Translations under genes and position numbers: made by a program
From: an uncultured Alphaproteobacteria bacterium
GTDB taxonomy: Bacteria; Pseudomonadota; Alphaproteobacteria; Micropepsales; Micropepsaceae
Length of the DNA stretch: 64,000 bases
Reading direction: 5' to 3'
Assembly: GCA_903837555.1 (NCBI GenBank)
Contig: CAILUV010000085.1
Coordinates: 1-64,000 of the forward strand
Notes under the pieces: generated by a model
The model's database searches: none
Told to the model about the DNA's origin: nothing
What the model saw: the letters and a program-made list of their open reading frames with translations, nothing else
Part shown: positions 8,869 to 18,704 of the stretch, in pieces
How the letters are laid out: every line of letters starts with the position of its first letter
How positions within the stretch are numbered: the first letter of the stretch is position 1

Positions 8869-10046
8869 AGCTTGCGGATTGCGCCTTCGAGGCGGGTCAG
8901 CGCCTGTTCCAGCCTTGCGGCATCCTGCGCGAAGCAGATGCGCAGGTAAGAGTCGTCGCGCGGATCGCCCAGGCTGAAGGCCCAGCCCGGCGACACGCCG
9001 ACATGATCGTCCAGCACGGTGCGCTGGCAGAAGCCCAGACTGTCTTTCAGGCCGTCGACATGCAGGAAGCCGTAAAAGGCGCCGTCCGGTTTCATCCAGC
9101 GCACGCGGTTCTGCCGCCCGATCCACTTTTCCACCACATCGCGCCCGGCGCGGCAGCGTTCCAGCAGGCTGGCGCGGAACGCTTCGCCTTCCGGCGACAG
9201 CGCGGCCAGCGCGCCATACTGGGCAAAGTGCGTCGAGCCCGTGTTGTTGCACTGGGCCATGGCAGCAGCGGCGTTCTCGACGCTCTTGGGATGCACCAGC
9301 CAGCCCACCCGCCAGCCGGTCATCGCCCAGGGCTTGGAAAAGCTGTTGATGCCGAACACCGCATCGTTTTCGTCGGCGATGGACAGGAAAGATGGCGCAT
9401 GCGCGCTGCCGTCGAATACCAGTGTGCCGTAGACCTCGTCGGCCAGAATGGCGATGCCGCGCTGGCGGCAGAAATCCAGAATGATCTTCTGTTCGTCCGC
9501 CGTCAGCATCCAGCCGGTGGGGTTGCCGGGCGAGGCGAGGAACAGCGCCTTGGTGCGTTCGTCGCAGGCGTCGAACAGCTTGTCCATGTCCAGCCGCCAG
9601 CGGCCCGCATTCCAGTCTTCTTCCAGCCGCACCAATCGCGGCTCCGCGCCCACCACCTTGGCGGCCTGGAAAATGTTGGGCCAGATCGGCGACACCACCA
9701 CGATATTGTCGCCCGTCTCGCACACCATCTGCAGCGCGGTGACGGCGGCCAGCATCGCGGCGCCGGGGATGGTGATCCGCTCGATCGGAATGTCGGCGCC
9801 AATGGTGCGTTTGTGGAATGCGCTGATCGCTTCGCGCAACGGCGTGATGCCGCGCGCATTGGTATAGAATGTGCGTCCATCTTCCAGCGCCTGCGCCGCT
9901 GCCTTGCGGATAAAAGGCGGCGTGACCAGATCGGTTTCTCCGAACCACAGCGGCAGCACATCCGGATTGCCCAGCCCCAGGGCCGTGACCTGGCTGATGC
10001 CGCTGGGCTTGAGTTGCGCAATAACGGGACGTATCGGGCTTTTCAT
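8865..10046 (-). CDS. class I/II pyridoxal-phosphate aminotransferase
   Basis: Cytoplasmic fold-type I PLP enzyme of 393 residues. The PLP lysine is K238 in NSFSKPWAMTGWRVGW. ASPGNPTG (171-178) binds the substrate carboxylate and cofactor region, and ADEVYG (202-207) carries the Asp and Tyr that contact the PLP ring. This is the aspartate/aromatic aminotransferase superfamily (AspC/AAT-I), but the amino donor cannot be assigned. It stands alone, convergent with dnaE and divergent from the GT87-like gene, with only 44 bases between the two starts. Confidence 0.85.
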   Translation of the reverse strand: MKSPIRPVIAQLKPSGISQVTALGLGNPDVLPLWFGETDLVTPPFIRKAAAQALEDGRTFYTNARGITPLREAISAFHKRTIGADIPIERITIPGAAMLAAVTALQMVCETGDNIVVVSPIWPNIFQAAKVVGAEPRLVRLEEDWNAGRWRLDMDKLFDACDERTKALFLASPGNPTGWMLTADEQKIILDFCRQRGIAILADEVYGTLVFDGSAHAPSFLSIADENDAVFGINSFSKPWAMTGWRVGWLVHPKSVENAAAAMAQCNNTGSTHFAQYGALAALSPEGEAFRASLLERCRAGRDVVEKWIGRQNRVRWMKPDGAFYGFLHVDGLKDSLGFCQRTVLDDHVGVSPGWAFSLGDPRDDSYLRICFAQDAARLEQALTRLEGAIRKL

Positions 10047-10090
10047 GTCGCGCTGTGTAACTCAAACGCTTTTGGCCGCATAGTCGGACG

Positions 10091-11299
10091 ATGGATATGA
10101 TTCCGCTCGTCCTGAAACGGCATTGGCCGCTGGGCCTGGCCGCCATCGCGTTCGCCGCTTACGGCTGGGCGCTGGTGATCGCCACCGGCACAGGCCATGA
10201 CGGGGCGATTGGGCCCCATTTCAATGCATTGGGCGCGGACTGGGTCATCTTCATGACCGCGGGCCGCGCGATTTTCACCGGCGACCTTGGCCACATCTAC
10301 AATCAGCTTTGGATCACCCAGACCACGAACAGCCAGTTCGCGCACTGGCTGTCGGGACCGCTGCCCGCGCCGCTCTTTCCCTATCCGCCCGTCTATCTTT
10401 TGCTGATCGCGCCGTTCGCGAAACTGAGCGTGGGATGGTCGTTGCTGCTGAGCCAGTTGGCGCAGTTCGCGGCGCTGGCGCTGGCCTTGCGCAAATGGGC
10501 GCCGGACAAATCCTATCTGTTCTTTCTTGCCGGGGCGCTGTTGTGCCCGGCCGCTTCCAACAATGTCGTGGCAGGCTCCAACGCCGTGCTTGTGGCGGCG
10601 CTGGTTCTGGGCGGCATGGCGCTTGTGGACCGCAAGCCGTTGCTGGGCGGCGCGCTACTGGGGCTGATGATCTTCAAGCCTCAATATTTTCCGCTGCTGC
10701 CGCTTGCCTTGATCGCATCGGGACAGGTCCGCGCCTTTGCGGCCATGTCCGCCAGTGCGATCCTGTTTACGCTGGCCAGCGCGGCGCTGTTTGGCGTCAG
10801 CCTGTGGTGGGACTGGATCAATGTTTACCTCCATCCCCAGGAGGTTGCGGGCATGAACGCCACCGAATGGGGAAACATGTGGGATGAGAGCGTCTCAACC
10901 TGCATGACGTTGCTTGGCGCGCCGCGATGGCTGGCGAATGCGGCGCAAGGTGTCGCGATACTGGGGTGCGCGGGGTTGGTCTGGCACGTGTTCCGGTCTG
11001 GTCATCCCCAGCGCATCGCGATCCTGGGCTGCGCGGCGCTGCTGGCTTCGCCGCATCTGTCGAACTACGACCTGGTCTTGCTGGGGCTCGCGGCCCTGAA
11101 ACTGGTGTGGGACATGCCGCAAGGCGCGCGTCCCCTTTTCGTGATGCTGCCGCTGCTGGCCTGGACGGCGGCGCTCTACAATCCGCCCAGGGCGATGCCG
11201 CTGGGACTGATCACGCCGTTGGTGTTGTTGGGCGTCATCCTGGCGCTGTTGAAACTGCCGGGTGCTAGCCGCGCGCCGACGTCGGCTCCGGCAAGATAG
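10091..11299 (+). CDS. GT87/DUF2029-like multi-spanning membrane glycosyltransferase
   Basis: 402-residue polytopic membrane protein with about nine or ten hydrophobic segments. After the first helix there is an extracytoplasmic loop with GADWVIFMTAGRAIFTGDLGH and then FPYPPVYLLLIAPFA. An aromatic YPP segment at that place is typical of GT87 (DUF2029) polyprenyl-phosphate-sugar dependent glycosyltransferases, the family of mycobacterial mannosyltransferase PimE. The substrate is unknown. Its 3' end overlaps by 35 bases the end of another GT87-like gene on the opposite strand. That neighbour has the same plan (YSYPPVTLLLSLPLGF), so the two are probably distant paralogues. Confidence 0.7.
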   Translation: MDMIPLVLKRHWPLGLAAIAFAAYGWALVIATGTGHDGAIGPHFNALGADWVIFMTAGRAIFTGDLGHIYNQLWITQTTNSQFAHWLSGPLPAPLFPYPPVYLLLIAPFAKLSVGWSLLLSQLAQFAALALALRKWAPDKSYLFFLAGALLCPAASNNVVAGSNAVLVAALVLGGMALVDRKPLLGGALLGLMIFKPQYFPLLPLALIASGQVRAFAAMSASAILFTLASAALFGVSLWWDWINVYLHPQEVAGMNATEWGNMWDESVSTCMTLLGAPRWLANAAQGVAILGCAGLVWHVFRSGHPQRIAILGCAALLASPHLSNYDLVLLGLAALKLVWDMPQGARPLFVMLPLLAWTAALYNPPRAMPLGLITPLVLLGVILALLKLPGASRAPTSAPAR

Positions 11300-12503
11300 G
11301 CGCGCTCTGCGCGACGGGCTGCGCCTGACAGGCGCGCCGCCAGGTGACGATCAGGGCGGGCCACAAAAGCGCAAAGCCGGGCTGGATGTGCAGCAATGTC
11401 ATGAACGGCATCACCAGCAACGGTTGGGCCAGCGCCAACGCCAGCGCATTTTTCTCGAATGGCCGGAAACCGGATGTGACGCCTTCGCGCACCAACCAGG
11501 CCACAGCGAACACGACCGCCACCAGGTCATAATCCCAGGCATAGGGCGTGACGAGAAACGTCGCCAGGATCAGCGCCGCGCCTTTCACGGGCAGCGGAGC
11601 AGGGCTGCGCCAGACCTGGATCAGGATCCCCAGTGCCGCCAGTGCGCCAAGAATATGCATTCCATAGGCGACCGGAACGCCGCCACCCATGTAACGGACC
11701 GCGGCAAAAATAGTGGGCATGCGCGGCCACACTCCGGCAGCGTGTTCGAGGATTTCCACATTGAGCGGCGAGTTCTGCACGAAGCCGGTCCAAGGCTGCG
11801 CGCCGAACAGCGCATAGCTCACCAGGCACAGCAGCGTGGCGGAGATGATCGAACCGGCGAGGGCGCGATACTGCCCACCCGCCAGCAGTGCCAGCGGAAC
11901 GAGCACTATCAAATGCGGCTTGAAACAGAGCGCGCCGAAAAGCGCGCCTGCCAGCCATGGACGACGCGCCAGCAACATGAGTCCGCCCGCCATCAGCGCC
12001 GCACTGAAAGCGCCGTTCTGGCCCGAGAGCGTGTTCCACAGGATGGCGGGTGCGGCGAAGGTCGCCAGCAGGGCCCAGCGCCAGCCGATCGATTGCGCCA
12101 GCAGCGCAGCGCAAAGCGCGAAGCTGGCCGCAAGCCACAGCGCCAGACCGAGGCCGAAGCCGACAAATCCCAGCGGCAGGCTCAGCAGCAGGGTGACGGG
12201 CGGATAGGAATACCAGCGCCACGAGGTGTCCGGCGCGACGGTGCGCTCGAAGTCCATGAAGGCCTTGAAGTCGTAGACCTGGCCGACCCTGTCCTGCACC
12301 GCGAGCTGGGCGCCCGACCAGTAATTGATGAAGTCCCGCCCGGCCGGCTGACCCTGGCGGGTCTGGTACCAGAAGTCCGCGGCAGCCAGAACGGCGAAGG
12401 CCACGGCAAGGCACACCGCAATGCGCCGGATACGCTCCTGCGTCAGCCAGTTTCCCCGGGAAATGGCACCATCAGACGCGAAAAGGGCAGAAAACCGGGA
12501 CAT
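11265..12503 (-). CDS. second GT87/DUF2029-like membrane glycosyltransferase
   Basis: About 412 residues from the chosen start, rich in hydrophobic helices. The segment after helix 1 reads GRDFINYWSGAQLAVQD and is followed by WRWYSYPPVTLLLSLP, matching the GT87-type pattern of an Asp-containing first loop and a YPP segment. Helices then repeat to the C-terminus. The open frame extends to 12620, but that would carry the coding region across the likely rpsB promoter (12577-12605), and the extra residues are unlike the family, so I take the ATG at 12503 (MSRFSALF). It is a likely distant paralogue of the convergent gene next to it. Probable role: transfer of a lipid-linked sugar to an envelope glycan, substrate unknown. 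Confidence 0.7.
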   Translation of the reverse strand: MSRFSALFASDGAISRGNWLTQERIRRIAVCLAVAFAVLAAADFWYQTRQGQPAGRDFINYWSGAQLAVQDRVGQVYDFKAFMDFERTVAPDTSWRWYSYPPVTLLLSLPLGFVGFGLGLALWLAASFALCAALLAQSIGWRWALLATFAAPAILWNTLSGQNGAFSAALMAGGLMLLARRPWLAGALFGALCFKPHLIVLVPLALLAGGQYRALAGSIISATLLCLVSYALFGAQPWTGFVQNSPLNVEILEHAAGVWPRMPTIFAAVRYMGGGVPVAYGMHILGALAALGILIQVWRSPAPLPVKGAALILATFLVTPYAWDYDLVAVVFAVAWLVREGVTSGFRPFEKNALALALAQPLLVMPFMTLLHIQPGFALLWPALIVTWRRACQAQPVAQSAPILPEPTSARG

Positions 12504-12576
12504 TCTGAGCCTGATAGGTTCCCGGGCGTTGTAGCCCATGGCCGCCTTCGGAAAGGTAAAGTGCCGGTTTTCCGCC

Positions 12577-12605
12577 TTGCCTGTGGGGGATTCAGCCCGT
12601 ATAAG
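12577..12605 (+). promoter_or_regulatory. sigma70-type promoter for rpsB-tsf
   Basis: TTGCCT at 12577-12582 and TATAAG at 12600-12605 with a 17-base spacer, a close match to the housekeeping consensus. It gives a leader of a little over 100 nt before rpsB, a plausible place for ribosomal-protein feedback, although I could not recognise a specific S2-binding fold. Confidence 0.55.
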
Positions 12606-12719
12606 CCCGCCATCTCGCATGCGCGGGTGGCTTTCGGCGGGTGTTCCGTCGTCGCCGTCCGGTGTCTCCTGAAAGGGGATAACCCGCGCATCTGGCCAAC
12701 CGGTAAAGGAGACTGATCA

Positions 12720-13490
12720 ATGGCTTTGCCAGAATTTTCCATGCGCCAGCTGCTCGAAGCGGGTGCTCACTTCGGCCACCGCCAGCAGCGCTGGAATCCG
12801 AAGATGGCCCCCTTCATCTATGGCCAGCGCAACGACATCCATATTCTCGACCTGACCCAGTCGGTGCCGTTGCTGCACCAGGCGCTCGTCGCCCTGCGCG
12901 AAGTTGCTGCCGGTGGCGGTCGCATCCTGTTCGTGGGCACCAAGCGCCAGGCGTCGGATCCGATTGCCGGGGCCGCCAAGCGCTGCGCCCAGTATTATGT
13001 GAACCATCGCTGGCTGGGCGGCACGCTCACCAACTGGCAGACCATCAGCCATTCGATCCGCCGCCTGCGTTCGATCGAAGAAACGCTGTCGACCGCCGAA
13101 CAGTCGGGCCTGACCAAGAAGGAATTGCTGGGTCTGCTGCGCGAGCAGGACAAGCTGGAACGCAGCCTCGGCGGCATCAAGGAAATGGGCGGCCTGCCCA
13201 ACATGCTGTTCGTCATCGACACCAACAAGGAATCCATCGCCATTGCCGAAGCCCGCAAGCTGGGCATCCCAGTCACGGCGATCCTGGACTCCAACTGCGA
13301 TCCGGATGGCATCGCCTATCCGATCCCCGGCAATGACGACGCCGCCCGCGCCATCGCTATGTATTGCGACCTGGCCGCGCGCGCGGTGATCGACGGCCTG
13401 GGCCAGAGCCAGACCGACGCCGGCGTCGACCTGGGCGCGGCCGAAGAGATCGAAGACACCGGCCCCCAGCCGGTCGAAGCGACCGCTTAA
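12720..13490 (+). CDS. rpsB: 30S ribosomal protein S2
   Basis: 256-residue protein of the small ribosomal subunit, needed to recruit S1 and start translation. The N-terminus [20 protein letters not shown] and the internal [18 protein letters not shown] and [12 protein letters not shown] are hallmarks of bacterial S2. The acidic C-terminal tail (about 235-256) is common in alphaproteobacteria. A strong Shine-Dalgarno sequence (AAAGGAG, 12705-12711) precedes the ATG. It opens the conserved run rpsB-tsf-pyrH-frr-uppS-cdsA-dxr-rseP-bamA, here driven at least in part by the promoter at 12577-12605. Confidence 0.97.
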   Translation: MALPEFSMRQLLEAGAHFGHRQQRWNPKMAPFIYGQRNDIHILDLTQSVPLLHQALVALREVAAGGGRILFVGTKRQASDPIAGAAKRCAQYYVNHRWLGGTLTNWQTISHSIRRLRSIEETLSTAEQSGLTKKELLGLLREQDKLERSLGGIKEMGGLPNMLFVIDTNKESIAIAEARKLGIPVTAILDSNCDPDGIAYPIPGNDDAARAIAMYCDLAARAVIDGLGQSQTDAGVDLGAAEEIEDTGPQPVEATA

Positions 13491-13567
13491 TTTTTCAAAT
13501 CATCGAACCCGCGCGAGGCCCCTTTCCTGAAGAGGGCGGCGCGCGCGGGCGAAGAATGGAGACGAGT

Positions 13568-14491
13568 ATGTCGAACATCACCGCTGGCATGGTGAAGGAC
13601 CTGCGCGACAAGACCGGCGCTGGCATGATGGACTGCAAGAACGCGCTGACGGAAAATAACGGCGACATGGAAGCGGCCATCGACTGGCTGCGCAAGAAGG
13701 GCATTTCCAAGGCCGCCAAGAAGTCCGGCCGCGCCGCCGCCGAAGGTCTTGTGGGTGTCGCCGTCGACGCCAGCACCGGCGTTCTGCTGGAAGTGAACGC
13801 CGAAACCGACTTCGTCGCCAAGAACGAAGAGTTCAAGACCTTCGTGAAGGACGCGTCCAAACTCGCCCTCCAGACGGGCGGCGATTTGGAAAAGCTGCTG
13901 GCCGCGCCGATGGGCTCGTCCAACGTGCAGCAGACGCTGACCGAGCTGGTCGCCAAGATCGGCGAAAACATGACCGTGCGCCGCGCCGCCGCGCTCAGCG
14001 TCAATCCGGGCGTCGTCGCTGCCTATGTGCACAATGCCGCGTCGCCCGAACTGGGCAATATCGGCGTGCTGGTCGGCCTGAAGTCCGCCGGCGACAAGGA
14101 CAAGCTGTCGGCCCTGGCCAAGCAGCTCGCCATGCATGTCGCCGCCGCCGCGCCGCTGGCTCTGACCAAGGATCACCTCGACAAGGCGCTGGTCGAACGC
14201 GAATACAACGTCCAGAAGGACATCGCCCTGCAGTCCGGCAAGCCGGAAGCCGTCGTCGAAAAGATGATGGAAGGCCGCATGCGCAAGTACTACGAGGAAG
14301 TGGTGCTGATGCAGCAGGTCTACATGCTGGACGGCGAGACACCGATTGCCAAGCTGATCGAGAACGCCGCCAAGGATGTGGGCGCGCCGGTCGAGATCGA
14401 AGGCTTTGTCCGCTTCAAGGTGGGCGAGGGCATCGAGAAGGTCGAATCCGACTTCGCCGACGAAGTTGCCCAGATGGCAGGCACCCGCTAA
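13568..14491 (+). CDS. tsf: translation elongation factor Ts
   Basis: 307-residue nucleotide-exchange factor that reloads EF-Tu with GTP. The N-terminal UBA-like domain (MVKDLRDKTGAGMMDCKNAL, about 8-27) and the core signature ETDFVAKNEEFK (about 79-90) are intact. The C-terminal dimerisation domain carries LMQQVYMLD. The chosen ATG (13568) starts MSNITAGMV; another ATG four codons upstream is less like the family. It follows rpsB after 77 bases, the usual co-transcribed pair. Confidence 0.96.
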   Translation: MSNITAGMVKDLRDKTGAGMMDCKNALTENNGDMEAAIDWLRKKGISKAAKKSGRAAAEGLVGVAVDASTGVLLEVNAETDFVAKNEEFKTFVKDASKLALQTGGDLEKLLAAPMGSSNVQQTLTELVAKIGENMTVRRAAALSVNPGVVAAYVHNAASPELGNIGVLVGLKSAGDKDKLSALAKQLAMHVAAAAPLALTKDHLDKALVEREYNVQKDIALQSGKPEAVVEKMMEGRMRKYYEEVVLMQQVYMLDGETPIAKLIENAAKDVGAPVEIEGFVRFKVGEGIEKVESDFADEVAQMAGTR

Positions 14492-14521
14492 CCGACAGGT
14501 CTCTTCAGAGAAAGATTGGCC

Positions 14522-15244
14522 ATGCCCACAGCGCCAAAGTACCGCCGCGTCCTGCTCAAGGTCTCCGGCGAGGCGTTGATGGGCGCGGGCCAGTTCGGCA
14601 TCGACGTCGAGACCATCGACCGCATCGCCCGTGACGTGAAGCAGGCTGTCGAAGCCGGCAGCGAAATCTGCATGGTGGTGGGCGGCGGCAATATCTTTCG
14701 CGGCTTGGCCGGTTCGGCCAAGGGCATCGATCGGGCGACCGCCGATTACATGGGCATGCTGGCCACAGTGATGAACGCGCTGGCGATGCAGGCGGGTCTG
14801 GAGCGGACGGGGGTGTCGTCGCGCGTCCAGTCGGCCATCGCCATGAACAATGTCTGCGAACCCTATGTCCGGCGCCGGGCCATCCGGCACATGGAAAAGG
14901 GACGGGTGGTGATCTTCGCCGCCGGGACCGGCAACCCCTTCTTCACTACTGACACGGCGGCCGCCCTGCGCGCCGCCGAGATGGCCTGCGACGCCATGCT
15001 CAAGGCTACCCAGGTTGATGGTGTTTACAGCGCCGACCCCAAAAAGGTTCCGGACGCCAAGCGCTACGATTCTCTAAGCTATCACGAGGTGTTAGCCCAG
15101 AATCTTCAGGTAATGGATGCGGCGGCCATTTCCCTGTCGCGGGAAAATCGCATCCCGATCCTGGTGTTTTCCCTGGCCGAGCCGGGCGCGCTGGCGGAGG
15201 TCCTTCAGGGCCGTGGCCGGGCAACCATTATCGAAGAAAAGTGA
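14522..15244 (+). CDS. pyrH: uridylate kinase
   Basis: 240-residue hexameric UMP kinase of the amino-acid-kinase fold that makes UDP for nucleic acids and envelope sugars. KVSGEALMG near the N-terminus is the phosphate-binding segment, [10 protein letters not shown] (about 53-62) binds UMP, and [17 protein letters not shown] (about 136-152) is the family hallmark. A TTG two codons earlier could also serve, but the ATG at 14522 has the better fit to the family start and an upstream AGAGAAAG. Lies between tsf and frr, the usual order. Confidence 0.95.
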   Translation: MPTAPKYRRVLLKVSGEALMGAGQFGIDVETIDRIARDVKQAVEAGSEICMVVGGGNIFRGLAGSAKGIDRATADYMGMLATVMNALAMQAGLERTGVSSRVQSAIAMNNVCEPYVRRRAIRHMEKGRVVIFAAGTGNPFFTTDTAAALRAAEMACDAMLKATQVDGVYSADPKKVPDAKRYDSLSYHEVLAQNLQVMDAAAISLSRENRIPILVFSLAEPGALAEVLQGRGRATIIEEK

Positions 15245-15301
15245 AGCGGCGCCCCGGTTTAAGGGTAGTCTCTCACCGGGGTGCGTTGGAGCGAAGGTGA
15301 C

Positions 15302-15861
15302 ATGGCCGAGGCCTATAGTAAGGACGAACTGGACCGCCGCATGAACGGGGCGGTCTCCACCCTCAAAACCGAGCTGGGCGGCCTGCGTACCGGGCGTGCC
15401 AGCGCCGCGCTGCTCGATCCGGTCAAGGTCGAGGCCTATGGCAACACCGTGCCGATCAACCAGGTCGGCACGATTTCGACCCCCGAAGCCCGCATGATCA
15501 CGGTACAGGTCTGGGACAAGGGCCTGGCCAAGGCCGTCGACAAGGCGATCCGCGACGCCGGCATGGGTCTGAACCCGCAGATGGACGGCCAGTTGCTGCG
15601 CATTCCACTGCCCGAACTGAACGAGGAGCGCCGCAAGGAGCTTTCCAAGCTAGGCGCCAAGTATGCCGAAGCCGCCCGCGTCGCCGTGCGCAATGTGCGC
15701 CGCGATGGCATGGACCTGCTCAAGCGCCTGCAGAAAGATGGCAAGATCGGCGAAGACGATCAGCACACCAAGGGCGAAGAGCTGCAGAAGCTGACCGACG
15801 CCCACATCAAGGATATCGATGCCGCGCTCCATGCCAAGGAGCAGGAAATCATGCAGGTCTG

Positions 15862-15862
<1 letters not shown>
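15302..15862 (+). CDS. frr: ribosome recycling factor
   Basis: 186-residue factor that, with EF-G, splits post-termination ribosomes. It has the tRNA-shaped family signature [22 protein letters not shown] (about 20-41, quoted in part) and [17 protein letters not shown] near residue 135, with the helical bundle closing at the C-terminus. The ATG at 15302 gives the family length; an in-frame ATG at 15281 adds seven residues. The stop codon overlaps the uppS start by one base (TGATG). Confidence 0.96.
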
Positions 15863-16602
<740 letters not shown>

Positions 16603-16604
16603 CC

Positions 16605-17468
16605 ATGAGTCAGCCTCATTCCCGCCCGGTGGAGCGCGGCGCCAGCGAAGGCGTTCTGCGCGTGCTGTTCGGCAGCTTCATGGCGATCACCGCCATGGCG
16701 ATCCTGCTCTACAGCGCCGAATGGTTTGCAGGCCTGGTGGTTCTGCTGGTGCTGTTCGCGGCGCGCGAATGGCACCGCATGGTGCGCTCCCCGGCGATGC
16801 GCGAAGCCGCCGAGCAGCGCCCGGTGCATGTTCAGACCATCATCAGCGGCGTCACCATCGCGCTGGCGGTGCTGCTGATGCTGGAAGATATGGCGCTTTA
16901 TGCGTTCGGCGCGGTTATCGCCGGCGCGGCGGCGTCTTTCGCTTACGCGCGGGTGCGCAATGACAATCCGTCCTGGCATGCCGCCGGGGTTCTTTATATC
17001 GGTGTGCCCGCGCTGGCGCTGGTGGCGCTGCGCGGTGCGCCTTCGGGCGCGCTCATCGTGCTGGGCATGTTTGTGGTCGTCTGGGCGACCGATACCGGCG
17101 CGCTGGTGTTCGGCAAGCTGATCGGCGGCCCGCGCATTGCTCCCAAACTCTCGCCGGGCAAGACTTGGGCCGGCACCATCGGCGGCAGCCTCAGCGGCGC
17201 GCTGGTGTTCGCGTTTTTCATCGCCGTGCTGGGCTTCGATGTCACCCTCGGCGCGCTCTATGCATTTTTCTTCAGCTTCGTCGCCCATGCCGGTGATCTG
17301 CTGGAATCCATGGTCAAGCGCCGCTTCGGCACCAAGGATTCCGGCGGCATGATTCCGGGCCATGGCGGCGTTCTTGACCGGCTGGATTCCACCTTCGCCG
17401 CCGCCATTGTGCTGGCGGTGCTGGTGTTCGGTGCCGGGTTCAATCCGCTTTTCGGAGGCCAGTCTTGA
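16605..17468 (+). CDS. cdsA: phosphatidate cytidylyltransferase
   Basis: 287-residue integral membrane enzyme that makes CDP-diacylglycerol from phosphatidate and CTP, the branch point of phospholipid synthesis. Seven or eight hydrophobic segments run to the C-terminal family signature, seen as GDLLESMVKRRFGTKDSG followed by MIPGHGGVLDRLDS (about 226-260). The ATG at 16605 lies two bases after uppS. A much longer frame begins upstream, but that part overlaps uppS in another frame. The last four bases overlap the dxr TTG start. Confidence 0.94.
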   Translation: MSQPHSRPVERGASEGVLRVLFGSFMAITAMAILLYSAEWFAGLVVLLVLFAAREWHRMVRSPAMREAAEQRPVHVQTIISGVTIALAVLLMLEDMALYAFGAVIAGAAASFAYARVRNDNPSWHAAGVLYIGVPALALVALRGAPSGALIVLGMFVVVWATDTGALVFGKLIGGPRIAPKLSPGKTWAGTIGGSLSGALVFAFFIAVLGFDVTLGALYAFFFSFVAHAGDLLESMVKRRFGTKDSGGMIPGHGGVLDRLDSTFAAAIVLAVLVFGAGFNPLFGGQS

Positions 17469-18703
17469 AGGCCATTGCCGCGACCAAGGTTTTCGACGAA
17501 CTGCCCCCGATGGACGAGGTGCTGGCGCGCAGCGTCACGGTGCTGGGCTCCACCGGCTCCATCGGCGTCAACACGCTGGATGTCATCGCCCATGTCCGAA
17601 AGCTGCATGGCGCCGATGCGCTGCCGATCGCCGCGCTGACGGCGGGCGAGAATGTCAAAGTGCTGATCGAGCAGGCGAAGGCGGTAAAGCCCAAGCTGGC
17701 GGTGATCGGCAACGAACAATTGTTCGGCGAACTGAAAGCCGGTCTGGCCGGAACCGGCATTGAAGTGGCCGCCGGCCGCCAGGCGGTGATTGACGCGGCG
17801 GCGCGTCCGTCCGATTTCGTGATGGTGGCGATCATGGGCGCGGCGGCGATCGAACCGGCGCTGGCCGCGATCCGCCGCGGTGTTGTCGTCGCGCTGGCCA
17901 ACAAGGAATGCGTTGTTGCGGCGGGCGCGGTGTTCCGCGATGCGATGGAAAAATCCGGGGCGCAGGTTCTGCCCGTGGACAGCGAGCATAACGCCATCTT
18001 CCAGGTGCTGGGCTCGGGGGACGCGTCCGAAGCCGATCTGGTGACGATCACCGCGTCGGGCGGACCTTTCCGTGAATGGTCGCTGGAACGCATGCGCGCC
18101 GCGACGGTCGAAGAGGCGGTCGCCCATCCCAACTGGGCGATGGGCCACAAGATATCGCTCGATAGCGCCACCCTGATGAACAAGGGGCTGGAGCTGATCG
18201 AGGCCCATTTTCTCTTCGCCCTGCCGCCCGAAAAACTGGGCGTGGTGGTGCATCCCCAATCCATCGTGCACTGCCTGGTTTCTTATGAAGACGGTACCAC
18301 CATGGCGCACCTGTCGGCGCCCGACATGCGCACGCCCATCGCGCATGCGCTGGGCTGGCCGCGCCGCATTCCGTCGCCCTCGCGCCGTCTCGACCTGGCG
18401 GCGCTGGGCAGTCTGGTGTTCCACCCGCCGGCGCATGAGCGCTTTCCCGCGCTCAATCTGGCCATCGGCACGATGCGGTCCGGCGGGCTTGCGCCCACGG
18501 TGTTGAACGCCGCCAACGAAATCGCGGTGCAGGCCTTTTTGGACCGGCGCATCGGCTTTCTCGACATTCCACGCGTGGTGGCCGCCGCGCTGGACAGCGA
18601 TTGCGGCAGCAACGGCATGGCCGGCGATCTGGAAACCGTGCTGGGCATGGATGCGCGCGCGCGCGTTCTGGCCGAAGAAATCTGTCAGCGGGTAGGAACC
18701 TGA
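17465..18703 (+). CDS. dxr: 1-deoxy-D-xylulose-5-phosphate reductoisomerase
   Basis: Second enzyme of the MEP isoprenoid pathway; it rearranges and reduces DXP to MEP with NADPH and a divalent metal. LGSTGSIGVNTLDV (about 28-41) is the NADPH-binding loop, LANKECVV lies near 142, VDSEHNAIFQ (about 173-182) supplies metal ligands, and NKGLELIEAH (about 239-248) is the substrate flap region. The frame opens with TTG overlapping the cdsA stop. An in-frame ATG at 17510, just before the Rossmann strand, is an alternative that would shorten it by 15 residues. It supplies precursors for UppS two genes upstream. Confidence 0.94.
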   Translation: MKAIAATKVFDELPPMDEVLARSVTVLGSTGSIGVNTLDVIAHVRKLHGADALPIAALTAGENVKVLIEQAKAVKPKLAVIGNEQLFGELKAGLAGTGIEVAAGRQAVIDAAARPSDFVMVAIMGAAAIEPALAAIRRGVVVALANKECVVAAGAVFRDAMEKSGAQVLPVDSEHNAIFQVLGSGDASEADLVTITASGGPFREWSLERMRAATVEEAVAHPNWAMGHKISLDSATLMNKGLELIEAHFLFALPPEKLGVVVHPQSIVHCLVSYEDGTTMAHLSAPDMRTPIAHALGWPRRIPSPSRRLDLAALGSLVFHPPAHERFPALNLAIGTMRSGGLAPTVLNAANEIAVQAFLDRRIGFLDIPRVVAAALDSDCGSNGMAGDLETVLGMDARARVLAEEICQRVGT

Positions 18704-18704
18704 G

